Of a DNA stretch of 64,000 nt, positions 8,548 to 19,398 are shown one piece after another (position 1 is the stretch's first letter; each line of letters begins with the position of its first letter). The position numbers and the translations under genes are program-made. The stretch comes from Vanrija pseudolonga (Eukaryota; Basidiomycota; Tremellomycetes; Trichosporonales; Trichosporonaceae), in NCBI RefSeq assembly GCF_020906515.1, contig NC_085855.1, positions 1,240,001 to 1,304,000 of the forward strand, written 5' to 3'. The notes under the pieces were generated by a model. It saw nothing but the letters and a program-made list of their open reading frames with translations. It made no database searches and had not been told where the DNA came from.

Positions 8548-11458
8548 ATGCTGCACCCCCACCCTCCCTTCCCCTCCCCAGCAACAAGCGGTAGTTACCC
8601 GTCCTCGTCGTCGCCACTGCAGGCGCCACGCCTTCCTCCGTCCTCGTCGCCGAGAATCAACTCGCCGCTCACGCTCCCCGCTGTCGCAACCGCCATGGAG
8701 GCTGGGAAGGTGATCACGGACCTCGCGACTGCCGTCACTGTGTCCACGTTGGCTGTGGGCGACGCGGCGCCACCAGACCTCGAGGTTGGCAATCTCGAAG
8801 GTGGCGAGCCCGAGGTGGCCGACGCTCAGGCCGTCGAGGACGTCGCCCACAGAACACCTCCGCCGCCGACTTCTCCTTCCGACTCCCCTTCCTCCGCTCC
8901 TCTTCCTCTCCCAGAGGACGATAACACGTCCGGCCAGAGCAAGAGGCTATCGTTTGGAAGTGGCGTGATGGCTTCCCCCGCTAGCTCTCGCCACTCTGCG
9001 GCCCACACTGACAAAGCCCTGATGCCCATGGTGTCCGAGGGGGCGGCTTCACCTCCCCCAGCTGTGCCCTCCCCCGCCGAGGAGGTGGCCGCAACCTCTC
9101 CTCCTGGTTGCCAGGAATCTCTCCTCGCCTCCGAGGAAGCTACCATCGCCGAGCTGGACAAGGCAGAGGCGCAAGCAGCCCAGATGGCCGCGGATGCGCC
9201 TTCCTGCGACGAGAATGAAGGAGACACTGCCGAGGCGCTCGCTGTGACTGAATCTACAGTCAGCGAAGGGCCCCAACCCGCTAGTGATGCCGATGAAGAC
9301 GGCCTGGTGAGTACCAAAGGCTGAATGACCGCTGATCTCCAGGCGTCTTCCATTACTGCCTCACAGATGACAAAGGTGGCCGACAATGAATCAAAACAGA
9401 TGCAAGTCGACTTGAACGACCTGGATTACCCCTTCAATGCCTCTTCAAAGTCCATGGAGTTCGTACATCCGTCCCCTCAGCCCTCGTTCACCGAGGCCGA
9501 GCACATCCAAACGAAGACTATCAACCCGGCCGTCCTCCGCCCGGCTCTACCGCCGTCGACGAACCCCAGCTCGTCCTCGTCGAGGCAGACAGAGTCAGAG
9601 CCCGAGGGTGAAAATGACACCGACCAAACCCCACGCGTTGGTAAGGGCCCAGCCTCTTCCAACCCCGTCGAGGAAGACAGCGACGCCGACGGAGAGTTCG
9701 AGGAGGATGATCAGTTTGCCCGCGGGCTCGAGGAGAACGAGGTACACCTCAAGGAGACGGCCGACGCGAAGGCGATCAGCGCGGTGCTCGACTTGGACGA
9801 GGCGATTGACGAGGCCGTGGCTTTGGAGCTGGACGAGATCGAGAATCAGAAGGTAATCAAGGAGTTGGAGGACGAGCCCATGGTCGTGTCGGACAGCGAC
9901 GAGCCATCAATCCCATACGTTCCTGCCCGAGGCCGCCATCATCGCCAACGTGTAGGCGCCTTACGCGGGTCGAGTCCCGATGACATCGTCTACGTGGGGA
10001 AGGCCGCTGGGCCCAGCACGCCACACCTCCCCTTCGGCGTCTTGTCAGGCAAAAGATTACCAGCAGCAGCCTCTCCAGCAGCACCCACAAAGCCACCTCC
10101 TTACAAGCCCCTCATCAGAGCCAAGAACAAGTTCACCCCTCCAAGCCGGCGAAGCGACAGGGTCCTCGCCAGAAGCCCAGCGAGCAACAGCAGCCTTCCA
10201 GCTAGCCCTGCGATGACGACGAACTCTGGCCCCATAAAGATCACGGTGCCAAAGGTGTCAAAGCAGTCCGCCATCCCATCGTCGCGCGCCACGAGCGCCA
10301 CGTCCTCGAAGAAGCGTGCCCTGGAATCGGACGACGAAGAAGACATCATGACACGCGTGTACAAGCGCATCAACGATGGGTCGAGGTCGCCATCCACGCC
10401 CAAGCGCCGGTCCACCTCTGGCTTCCAGCCCAAGGTGAAGCGGGGACGCCAGAGCACAGAGCGCTCGGGTTCGCCAGACCCGCGCTTCCAGAAGCCGGCC
10501 AAGATGCTCGCCAAGAGTGACGGTAAGCGGCGGGGCACGGGCACGTGGCCCAAGTTACCCAAGGAGGCGGCGGCGTCGCTCATGATGGTGAGTGCGGTGT
10601 GAGTGGGCCGTGCTGACGTGCAGCAAGAGATCGCGTGTGAGCAGGTGGGTATGGTGGTGTGGTGGAGAGGCAAGGAGGGCAGCTAATGCCAATGTGGACA
10701 GTGTGACGGCCGGTTAGTGCAGTCCTGGGTCAGCACTGACGTTCAGAGCGCACTGGATATGCGCGATGGGCCAGGGAGACCTCGCCCTCGACAAAGGATG
10801 GATCTGCCCCGACTGCTGCGAGCTCGTTACAAGTGGGTCCATCGTCCACCGACGAGCTGACCCCGCCCCAGACAACAACATCGACATGATGCTCCCAGCG
10901 CCAAGGAGCCGCTGTATCCGAGGTGACTGCTGGCGCAGGTTGGTAACGCCTGTCCGGACGCTGGCGGACAAGCCGGCCGCGAGCAGGGAGGTGGGCGCGG
11001 TGGGCACGGCTAACGGCAGGCGGCATCGCAAGATGCAGGACGTGAACCCGGACACGGATACGTGGTACTGCGAGCGCGTGATTGGGTGGGTGCAGGCGCC
11101 ATTGAGTTGTGCTTACCCGCCAGACGCCGCGCAGTCGGGCGGTACGAGGGCTCGAGTACCCGCGCGTTCGAGTACCTCGTCAAGTGGCAGGACTGGGCCG
11201 TGGCCGACTCGACGTGGTGAGTGGTGTCGCCGCAGGGCGTGGCTCACGCCCAGGGAGCCGAAGGAGAACCTCGCGCACATCAACGGCCGCTGCCCCATGA
11301 TCGAGACGTTCGAGAAGAAGGCCAAGGAGGAGAAGGAGCCGCTCAAGCAGAAGACAGCGCTGCTGGCCGAGGCGTTCGGGTGGTTTGACCGCAAGACGGG
11401 CAAGTGTCTCGTCGAGCCGAGCGGCAAGCCGCAGCCGAAGAAGAAGGCGACGAAGTGA
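8548..11458 (+). CDS. PHD finger and chromodomain protein
   Basis: Eight exons (8548-9306, 9343-10587, 10624-10644, 10702-10712, 10747-10832, 10872-11085, 11124-11216, 11254-11458) give 877 residues. About 650 residues of disordered Ser/Pro/Glu-rich sequence are followed by a PHD-type zinc finger (about 670-705: CEQCDG, HWICAMG, KGWICPDC). A C-terminal chromodomain follows (about 770-830: WYCERVIGRR, FEYLVKWQDW, DSTWEPKENL), with aromatic cage residues in place. Such proteins read histone tail marks in chromatin complexes. Two internal exons are only 21 and 11 nt, and both encode PHD residues. The upstream frame lacks an ATG, so 8548 was taken as start. Which chromatin complex it serves cannot be told. 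Confidence 0.8.
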
Positions 11459-11637
11459 GCAGTAGATCAGTAGCAAGACTTCAGTAGAGATGATGCATGT
11501 GCCAGCGCGCCATGTCGCACCAGCTCGTACGTCAGCTCCCCCAGCCGCACACCGTCAGCACCCCTCGCAGGCACAGATGCATAGCAGCGTCGTCGACGAC
11601 TCTCGCCACAGCCCATTGATTCTTTCGCCCCTCAATC
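11459..11637. other. Spacer between converging genes
   Basis: Short tail-to-tail spacer, nothing recognised. Confidence 0.5.
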
Positions 11638-12186
11638 CTACTTCTTGCCCTTGCCCTTGACCGCGCCGGTGTCGGCGCGCACGTCGGCCTCGGACTCGGT
11701 CTGCGGGTGCGCCTTGATGGCGTCCTTCTCGTGCTGGAGCTCGCGGGCGCGCGTGAGTTCTGGGGAAGGGGAGGTCAGCGCTTGCTTGCGTCTTGTTTCC
11801 TCAGCCGTCGTCTCCTTCCGTCCCGGTTCCGGGCCTCCGAGCAAGCAAGCAAGCCAGCTCGGCTCGGCTCGGCTCGCTGCGCTCGCCCCGCCCTCGCCTC
11901 GCACGACTCACCCCAAGCAGTCTCAGCCTGCAGCGCAGCATCAGGCTTGGCAGGCAGCGCGGGGTCGTTGTCGGCCTTGACGTCGGCCTCGGACGCCGTC
12001 GCGTCCTTGCGGTCCCATCCGGGGTCGACCTCGTACTTGCGCTCGTACGTTTTGCCGCGGGTGGTCTGGCGCCGTGTCAGCGAGCGTGACGGGCAGAGGG
12101 GCGGGGGCACTTACCGCGCTGGTGGCGAGTGCGCGTGTCGACGACGGGAGGCGCAGCGCGCGCGAGAGCTGGACAATGTTCCTCAT
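11638..12186 (-). CDS. Small protein with mitochondrial-type leader, unknown function
   Basis: Exons 12186-12115, 12065-11912 and 11759-11638 give 115 residues. The first exon (MRNIVQLSRALRLPSS, then TRALATSA) is a basic amphipathic leader free of acidic residues, typical of mitochondrial import. The rest is hydrophilic and charged: KTYERKYEVDPGWDRKD and two copies of a short motif (SEADVKADNDPA and SEADVRADTGAV). It ends in KGKGKK. The second intron is 152 nt, long for this genome, and contains GCTTGCTTGC and CCGAGCCGAGCC runs. No known family recognised; a soluble matrix protein is an inference. Confidence 0.7.
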
Positions 12187-12758
12187 GGTTGCTTGTGGTG
12201 GTGGTGGTGGATTGCTTGTGGTGGTTGGTTGGAAGATGCTAGCTAGCTTCGTTACTCGACCTAGCACGGCTGCCTGTGGGAATGCGACCCCTGCCTGTGG
12301 TTGGCCTTTGGGTTCATGCCTCGCCTTTACGGCATACCACGAAACACACAATTGACCGCAGAGCTCCGCGGGCGGGGAGTTACGACGTCGACAAACAAGG
12401 TCAATGACGTCAGTCACGGCTGCCACATTGCCGCTAATCCGACTCGGAGAGGCGCGAGGCGCGCGAGGCGTTCACTGCGCCGGGCCGGCGCAACTTCGGG
12501 AGCATCTTTGCATGATACGAGTTATGGTACAGACAACTAACAGACACGGGTGCACGCGCAGCAAGTCTCGCCGGCCGAGGCGGCGGCCAGACTCACAGCC
12601 GCACATGATGGCAGAAAAGTTCGGCAACAGGGAGAGAGGGAGAGAGAGATGAGACAACCATGGCAGGGACGGGCAGATGGCAGATGATGCAGGGTGATTG
12701 CCAACCAGAGTGGCATGGGGGGAAGATGAAGATGTGCCGGTCAAGGACAGCATCTCGT
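12187..12758. other. Intergenic spacer
   Basis: Promoter side of the mitochondrial-leader gene (GGTGGTGGTGGTGG near 12195) and 3' flank of SIP5, both on the minus strand. No gene or RNA seen. Confidence 0.5.
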
Positions 12759-12774
12759 CTAGTCCTTGGACGGC

Positions 12775-12806
<32 letters not shown>

Positions 12807-15030
12807 CGTAGCGACGCCCTGGGAGTCTGCGCCGGCGCCCGCGCCGGTTGAAGCGCCAGCATCCTCGGCGTGCACAGCTGCTGCCTTGGACGCCCCAGTC
12901 GCGGAAAGGGGAATCTCAGATACTGGGCTCTCAGCCACGGGGCTCTCGGTGAGAACCTCACGCAGCGACTGGTGCATGAAGTCGGTCGGCGTCTGGACAC
13001 TCGGCGCAGTCGAGGCCGTGTCCAGCGGCGACTCGGGCGTCGGCGAGTGCGAGGCAGGCTCGGCACCTAGGGCCGGTGAACCGGCGACCTTGGCGTCCTC
13101 CTCGCCCTTGGGAGGCTCCACCTCCACTGTAGGCACGACTGCGTCCGTGCCATTGGGCTCCGCCTTGCCCTTGCCCTTGTCTTGCACCGCCGCACTTGCT
13201 TCTGTTGACGCCTCTGCGGTCCGCAGAGAGTGCCCGCTCGCAGGCACGTGAACGTCGAGGCTGTGTCGCGACTGGGCAGGCGCAGCAAGCGGTGACGAGG
13301 GGTGAGAGTCGGTAGTTCCGAGCCTGGGACTTGGGCTAGGCGACGAGCTCGATCGCGCACGGTTGTTCACCCCGAGGCTGCTCGACGGGCCCGCAGGCGA
13401 CGGTGCTCTCGGGGTGCCGTCGCCAGGGCCGAGTGTCGTGGGGGACGGCGCAAAATGGACGCTACTCTTCGAGTTGGAGCGGCTGCGGTTACCTGACAGC
13501 TTGGATAAGAGCTTGGAAGCATTGCCGTTCGAGTTGTTCTTCCACGACGCGAATGTTCCGGTCGCCGACGAAGACCGGCGGGAAGAAGACTCGCCCACGG
13601 GCGTCGCCGAGCCACTCGTCCGGCCATCGCCAGGCTTGGTCTCGGCAGCAGATTTCCGCTGGTGCTCCTCGTGGTCGAGGAGCGACAGCCGCATGGCCTC
13701 CATAATCATCATCTGCTGCGTGTCAGCGTACCATTCCCAATTGCTCCACCACTAACCTCCTCCATCTCGCGCTCACGGTCGCGGTTGCGTCGCGATCTAC
13801 GGCTACCGCCGCCGCCTCCCTCTTCCTGCGGAATGGACATGCTAAAGTCGGCCTGGCCCGTTGCCCGCGCCGAAGTGTATCCAATGGGAATCAGGCGGTC
13901 GCCCACTTGACGCATGACGATGCGGCGCGCAGCACGACGAGCGGCCGCAGCCTTGACAGCGTTGAGCTTGGCCTCCCAGTCGGGTCGAATCTGGTCAATG
14001 GTGATGACCTCCTTGGCCTTGGACGACACACTCTTGCGGCGAGTGCCCTCCGGCTTGGAGAGACCCGGGGATGGTGCCGGCGAGCTACTGAGCGGAGTGT
14101 CCTCGGACAGCGAGAGCGCCTGCGAGAAGCCACTGGTGCCAGCCTCTGGCGAAGTAGATAGCGCGTGGGCAGCGGCACTGATAAGCACGCCACCAGTGAC
14201 ACCAGCGGCGGGTGACACTCGCGGCGGCGACGGCCGCTCGTAAATGACTCCAAAGTCGGGCTCCATGCAGTACGGGCAGCACGCCGAATCCGACTCGAGA
14301 TGTGTCACGGTCGCCTCGCTACGCTTCATCTGCACAAAGCACTCGGTGCACAGTGGCTGCTCGCAGCATCGCGATGTGTTGATGTTGGGAGGATAGCTCT
14401 GAGACAGTTGCGTTAGCCAGTGGCAACTAGACATGTAACGCTGCACGCCCAATCATACAGGATCAACGCCGCCCGCTCCACACTCACCAGGAAACAAATG
14501 GGACATTCCACAGCACCGAGATACGCTTTGACCTCGCGGCGGTCATGCTCGTCCTTGTCGGCAAGTGTTTCCTTGGGGAAGGGGTTGCCGCCCTCACGCA
14601 GGACCTTGAGCCGGGCTGTGTACGAATTGTTTACGTCGTCCTCAAAGTCCTTCTCGCGAGTTTCGTCAAGAGCGCGCTTGATATCGTTCTCTTCCCATTC
14701 TTCCTCAAAGTCGTCGAGGCCGCGGTAGAAGGGTGCGAGCTGAGCCTCGAGGATCAGCTCGGTCACCGCCTGCTTCGAGTAGTCGTGCGTTTGCGGCAGA
14801 CCGAGCGCATGTGGGTTCTGTGGCGATAGGTGGCCCGCAAACGGCAATAGTAGTGGGGTCTGGGGAGGTGCAGGAGATGGCGACTTTGGGGGCGGCACCG
14901 GGCCTGTACTTGATGCTGCTGCTGTGGCGGCGGCAGCAGCAGCTCCGGGCGGCGCCGACGCGTCTCGACCGTTTGCTGGGGTCCCACGGCCACCCGAGGC
15001 TGGTGCGGGCTGGGATGAAGTGTTTCCCAT
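12759..15030 (-). CDS. SIP5: SIP5-like protein with Cys-rich zinc region
   Basis: Exons 15030-14488, 14398-13757 and 13715-12759 give 713 residues. In yeast, Sip5 interacts with the Snf1 kinase and the Reg1/Glc7 phosphatase. The N-terminus is MGNTSSQPA, an N-myristoylation signal. The conserved core starts with YSKQAVTELILEAQLAPFY and DDFEEEWEE. The zinc-ligand set follows: VECPICFLSYPPNINTSRC, CEQPLCTECFVQMKR and CCPYCMEPDFGVIY (about residues 175-235). Another family mark, MMIMEAMRLSLLDHE, opens the third exon. The C-terminal 300 residues are disordered, with a poly-Ala run. The last acceptor is a tandem CAGCAG, so one Gln may be in or out. Confidence 0.87.
12779..12806. repeat. CAG trinucleotide repeat in SIP5
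   Basis: Nine CAG units on the plus strand, read on the minus strand as GCT codons for a poly-Ala run near the SIP5 C-terminus. A likely length-variable microsatellite. Confidence 0.85.
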
Positions 15031-17174
15031 GGTGCTGTCGGGGAGGGAGTTTCGACAGCGATTTGGGGCCAGTTGTTGCTGGGCTGCGAGTTGTGAGAGT
15101 CGTCAAAGGACGATGGAATGTGTCGGGTGTGTCGGGTGTACGATTCGTGTGCGGTCCAAGGGCGAGAGTTTGGAGGGGGTGATGGGACGCGCACCGATGT
15201 GCTCGTCAACGCACTGCTGAACCCCTGTGCTATGCGTCTATGCACGAAGGGGCGGTGTCTACCCTTTTGGTGCGATGGGCGATGTTGATGTATATAAATG
15301 CAAGGTTGAGGAAGATGTGTGCGTGCACGAGGGGGGTGTGTGATGATGCACGCAGGGTGGTGGGTGGGATGACTGCAGCAGCAACGAGCGGCACCAGATT
15401 GAGGCGAGGGTCGGTTCCTGGCGTGGGAGAGCGGCGACGGCGGCGGCGACGTGGGCACTGGTGGTGATACTACCCCGCTTGTGACGCTCTTTCCGCTCGT
15501 CCGACAACAGGCGCGCGAGATAGCTCGAGTGGCAACAACGAGCCGTAGCGTGTTTGTCCCACGCGTACGACGGGTGACGGGTGGAGCGAACAATAACAAC
15601 AAAGCGTCGGTCGTCGTGATGATGTCGTGATGCCCAAAGCTGAGGCGGGGGGCTGGCTCTGACGTATAGAGTTCTGTTAGGCCAGCAACAGGCTATAAAC
15701 GGCTTTTCTTTGGCGTTCCTGTGGGTCGTCGAGGTGGTGAACAATGTGGCCAAGATGAAAGAGGTCGTCGACGCACAAAGAACTGTGCACACGAGAGCAA
15801 CTATCAAAGATCCAAGGCCTTTGCTTGGTTATCTTTGATCCGGATGCGGTGTAATGCTCCTGGTGCTGCTGTTGCTGCTGCGCAGTCTGCCCGGCGCCAG
15901 GTTGTTCTGGCCCCAGTTGTGCCCACCCTCTCCTGCGTCTCCCTTCAAGGGCCCCAGGCCACCCAAGTCACCCAACTCTGACTCAGGAACTATACTCGAC
16001 GACCCAGGACTCGTTCATTACCCTCGGCAACTTCGGCCCGGCCAAAGAGCGTACGCCGCGTTTGGTCCCCTTTGACGCGGTGCTGCGATGTAAGCGGACC
16101 AGCGTGAGTGCGGGTTGAGTTAAGACGGCGTACCGCCAACCTCGGAACACATCGCAACGCACGCATGCATGTGAAGAAGGCGCTGGCATGGCCGAGTCGG
16201 CGGCGGCGTCCTGCTGTATTGTGGGCATGCGGCCATTGTGCGGGTGGGTGGCGTTGGGTGTGGGTGGCCGTGAACTTCAACACAATGACCTCAGGTCGGC
16301 CGGTTGCGGCCATTAGGAGCGGCTTTGACGGGCCGTTTAGGAATTAGGAATCATAAAGGAGGGAGGCGGTCACCTGGATTTCATTTTTAACAGGGCATTA
16401 GAAAATGCTTCTAATCAGCCCGCACCAACTCACCTCAAAACCGGCTACAGCCGCATACCCTGGACCAAATGCTGGACAATACTTAAGCTGCAACAGTCCA
16501 ATCCGACCTCTTCAACATCTCCCAATCTTTGTGAACGTCAACATCTTCTAGCCTACTACCATACTCCCTCCTCACATCCTTTCGCACTCATCCTGACTAC
16601 AGCCCTCCGTCGTCAAGGTCCTGAAAGCCCGGTGGGGCGGTCACGCAGCCAGATCCACAATGCGAAGACACCCCCAAAGGCATCACTCACGACTCCCATC
16701 CTTCCCCACAACCTTCCCTCACTTGACCAGGTACCTCGGTTGCCAAACACGCCCGGGGGGACAGTGCTCAGCGCGGCGAGCACCGCCCCCCGCCACCGCC
16801 ATGGCGTGCAGGCAAGCGGGTCAGACGCCTCCGCGGTCTTCTGAAATTCAATGGATAACTAATCGCCTCCCCCACCTTGCCGAGGCGTCCAGACTTCTTC
16901 ATCTGGCCTGCCGTGACGACTGGAGCCCGAGAGCACAGCACGAAGAACTCACTGGCAGCAGAGCTGAATAACTCAACCCCTCTTTCGCCTGCCTTCTACC
17001 ACTTTCGGATACTGTGCACTCGCTGTCCTTTCGCGGCGGGGTGTAGTGACTGGTTTGGTTGGGACCGCTATGACCGCGATATATAAGTCCGCTCGCGGCC
17101 TGCCCCATTCTTTAGACGGCAGGTTTGCTACACATGGTGTCTTCTGACTCACAAACTTTCTCTTCTCGCTGACG
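15031..17174. other. Intergenic region between SIP5 and the accessory block
   Basis: More than 2 kb without a supportable gene. The part near 15030-15700 would hold the SIP5 promoter and leader (TATATAAA on the plus strand near 15290). A hairpin-capable inverted repeat (ATCAAAGAT ... ATCTTTGAT) sits near 15808-15840. From about 16350 the sequence becomes less GC-rich, leading into the accessory block. Open frames here lack splice logic and normal composition. Confidence 0.5.
17080..17087 (+). promoter_or_regulatory. TATA box of paralog A
   Basis: TATATAAG, a near-perfect TATA element, lies 88 bp before the start codon of paralog A. Confidence 0.55.
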
Positions 17175-18805
17175 ATGAACATCTGTCAAGAACCGCAAGA
17201 GGTCGGCCCAGCCATGTACGCCGACTACTATGGGACGGTCTGGGACTTCTCCCGGGTCAAGCGTTTCCATCAGGCCCTCTCGGGGGAGAAGGAAATCAGG
17301 AATGAGGAGAACATGGTTTCCATACTCTCTATCTCGCCGAAGTTAATGAGCGAATTTAGCCGCACTATGTTGGAAAGAGTGGGCGAGATACTCGTCAACC
17401 AACGCGAGACGCTGCTCAGCTGGTATGAGCCCAAACTGGACGTGAGTAGGCCTCTCGGTGGGACTGACAGACCTAGCGGTCATTCCGGTTTCCAGGTTAT
17501 AGATCCTGCAGATATCTAGGGACTTTCATCCCGCCAGAGATTTACGACGTCGATGCCCTCCGTGAACTGGTGGGCGATTCCTCGACCGCATTCAATGACC
17601 GGAAAACGTCGTTATTCCACCGCCTCGGTGTGCGTCTAGGCCGTAGACACCACGTGCGCCTCCACCCCAATGTGAGCCTCTTGACGATCCTTCTCATCTG
17701 GCTGCACGTGTGGGGTGACAACCGGGGCATGTGGAAGTTGCTGCGCACCGATCCCCAGGTTATGCTGCAGGACATCCGGACCACGGGCCTCGGGATCCTC
17801 TCGTCCGGATCCTTCATCAACGGGGCGTTGAAAAATCTACAGTTAGATGTCTTCAACTACGCCGTCATCACGACTGATCCGTGCCTGCGGGGACTCACGC
17901 ACATCCTCATGATGTATGCAGCAGACAACAAGTCGGCGGACGCGGACGACATTAGTTCGGAGGGCATTCAGCGGAAGCTGGAGTATCTCTTTCGTCGGCT
18001 TCCACGGATCCAGGCGGCCAACGTCGCGTTTTACGGCGTGCGATGCGGCCTAGTGTTCTGTGCTCTGGCGGCGCACGAGTCCGCAGTGCGCGACCGCCAT
18101 ACACCCAAGTTTCGTATCGGCTCTGCTGCCGTCACCGGCGTCAGCAACACGGCAGCCAACATTCCGAGCGTAAACGGCGTGCCGGTTGGCAAACTCATCG
18201 AACCAGCCACCACCGGCCTCCGCGGTATCCTCCTTGACACCTTTGGCCGGCGCCAGAAACGACTCAACGCTGGCGTAGGCCACGTAGAGTACAAATTCCT
18301 CACCCAGGTGATCGGCGAGGCAGACCAGGGGCTCCTGGCCAGCTACGCCGGCAAGGTGCCACGTGACGTCCATGGGAACCCAATCCCCGCGTTCGGTGCG
18401 GTCGTGATCAAGTTCAAAGAAGCCGCCTGGAAGGTCTTCAAGCTCGTGATGAACGACGAGGGGTGCACCGTGGGCATTGATTTGCCCAGCAAAGTCTTGC
18501 AGCAAGTACCCGAAGTTTGGATGCAGATGATTCCCGGCAGCGTGCCGATTGAGGATGCGTACGGACCGGATGCCAAGCCACCCAAGGAGGATCCATCGTT
18601 CAAAGGGGATCCATCGTCCAAAGAGGATCCATCGTCCAAAGAGGATCCATCGTCCAAAGAGGATCCATCGTCCAAAGAGGATCCATCGCCCATGTTTGTG
18701 ATGATGATCACGCCAAGGATATCGACCGACTGGCCAAACAACGGTGGGCCGTTCGAGATCCAGTCATTCCTGCACGCCAGTGTCGAGACACTGTGTCTCC
18801 CATAG
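17175..18805 (+). CDS. Unknown family, paralog A
   Basis: Proposed exons 17175-17445 and 17496-18805 give 526 residues. I do not recognise the family. Conserved blocks shared with B-D are YADYYGTVWDF near the N-terminus, LTILLIWLHVWGDNRGMW, SSEGIQRKLEYLF, FYGVRCGLVF, a Gly/Ala-rich block (AAVTGVSNTAAN, NGVPVGKLIEPATTGLRG), KRLNAGVGHVEYKFLTQVIG, and FKEAAWKVFKLVMNDEGC. No signal peptide or clear transmembrane helix is seen, although the WLH block and the Gly/Ala block are hydrophobic. The tail has six KEDPSS-type repeats. The frame demands donor GTAGGC (17446); the better-looking GTGAGT four bases upstream with the same acceptor meets a stop. It heads a run of five + strand genes. Confidence 0.75.
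18584..18691 (+). repeat. Six-unit 18-bp coding minisatellite in paralog A
   Basis: Six tandem 18-bp units (AAAGAGGATCCATCGTCC, with a few changes in units 1, 2 and 6) encode KEDPSS repeats in the C-terminal tail. Four inner units are identical or nearly so, which points to recent expansion. Confidence 0.92.
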
Positions 18806-19398
18806 CTGAGCTGTCCATACAATCGTTATCCTGTAATTTTGTACTCGTGCTAACTCGCTCAGGTATATCGCTGGCGCAGCTATGCAAGGGCATGCTACTA
18901 CACATAGCTTGCTCCCCGACGCAGTCACGACTTCAACGTGACGTAATCTGACCGCAAACATTACACCAGCCGATGCCTCTGGCAACAAGTCGTCCACATC
19001 CGTCAAGAATGAGCTGTCTTCCTGAACAAGAAGGCCGCCAATGTAGCACGTAGCACTGCCTTGACCTCGCGACAGTTACGACCAACCGGCGACGGACACG
19101 CCGCGCCTGATCTGATACATTCATTCATATTCGAGAAACAGGGACAGGACTTTCCGCGGCTTGTTGCTTTCCGCGCCTCCTCCCCGCGTGCCTGTCTCAC
19201 TCGCAACATAAACACCACACAGCGTAATAGTGACTCCCAACATACGTGCAATGGTCAACTCTCCTCTCATGATCGCCTTCTGACCGACACGACCTGCGAC
19301 TACCGTACATACGTACGGCCACTGTAGATCGACAGTGCGGTATCTACAACGCGGGTGTGAACAGCCGGGCCGTCTGACAACTTACTGCAATCTCCGTC
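18806..19398. other. Intergenic region between paralogs A and B
   Basis: A 593-bp spacer. Near 19304-19318 is a palindrome-like CGTACATACGTACG. No other feature recognised. Confidence 0.5.

Noticed and set aside
15808-15840. Inverted repeat considered as a small RNA or terminator
   Set aside because: The stem is short (about nine pairs) and no polymerase III boxes or T run accompany it.
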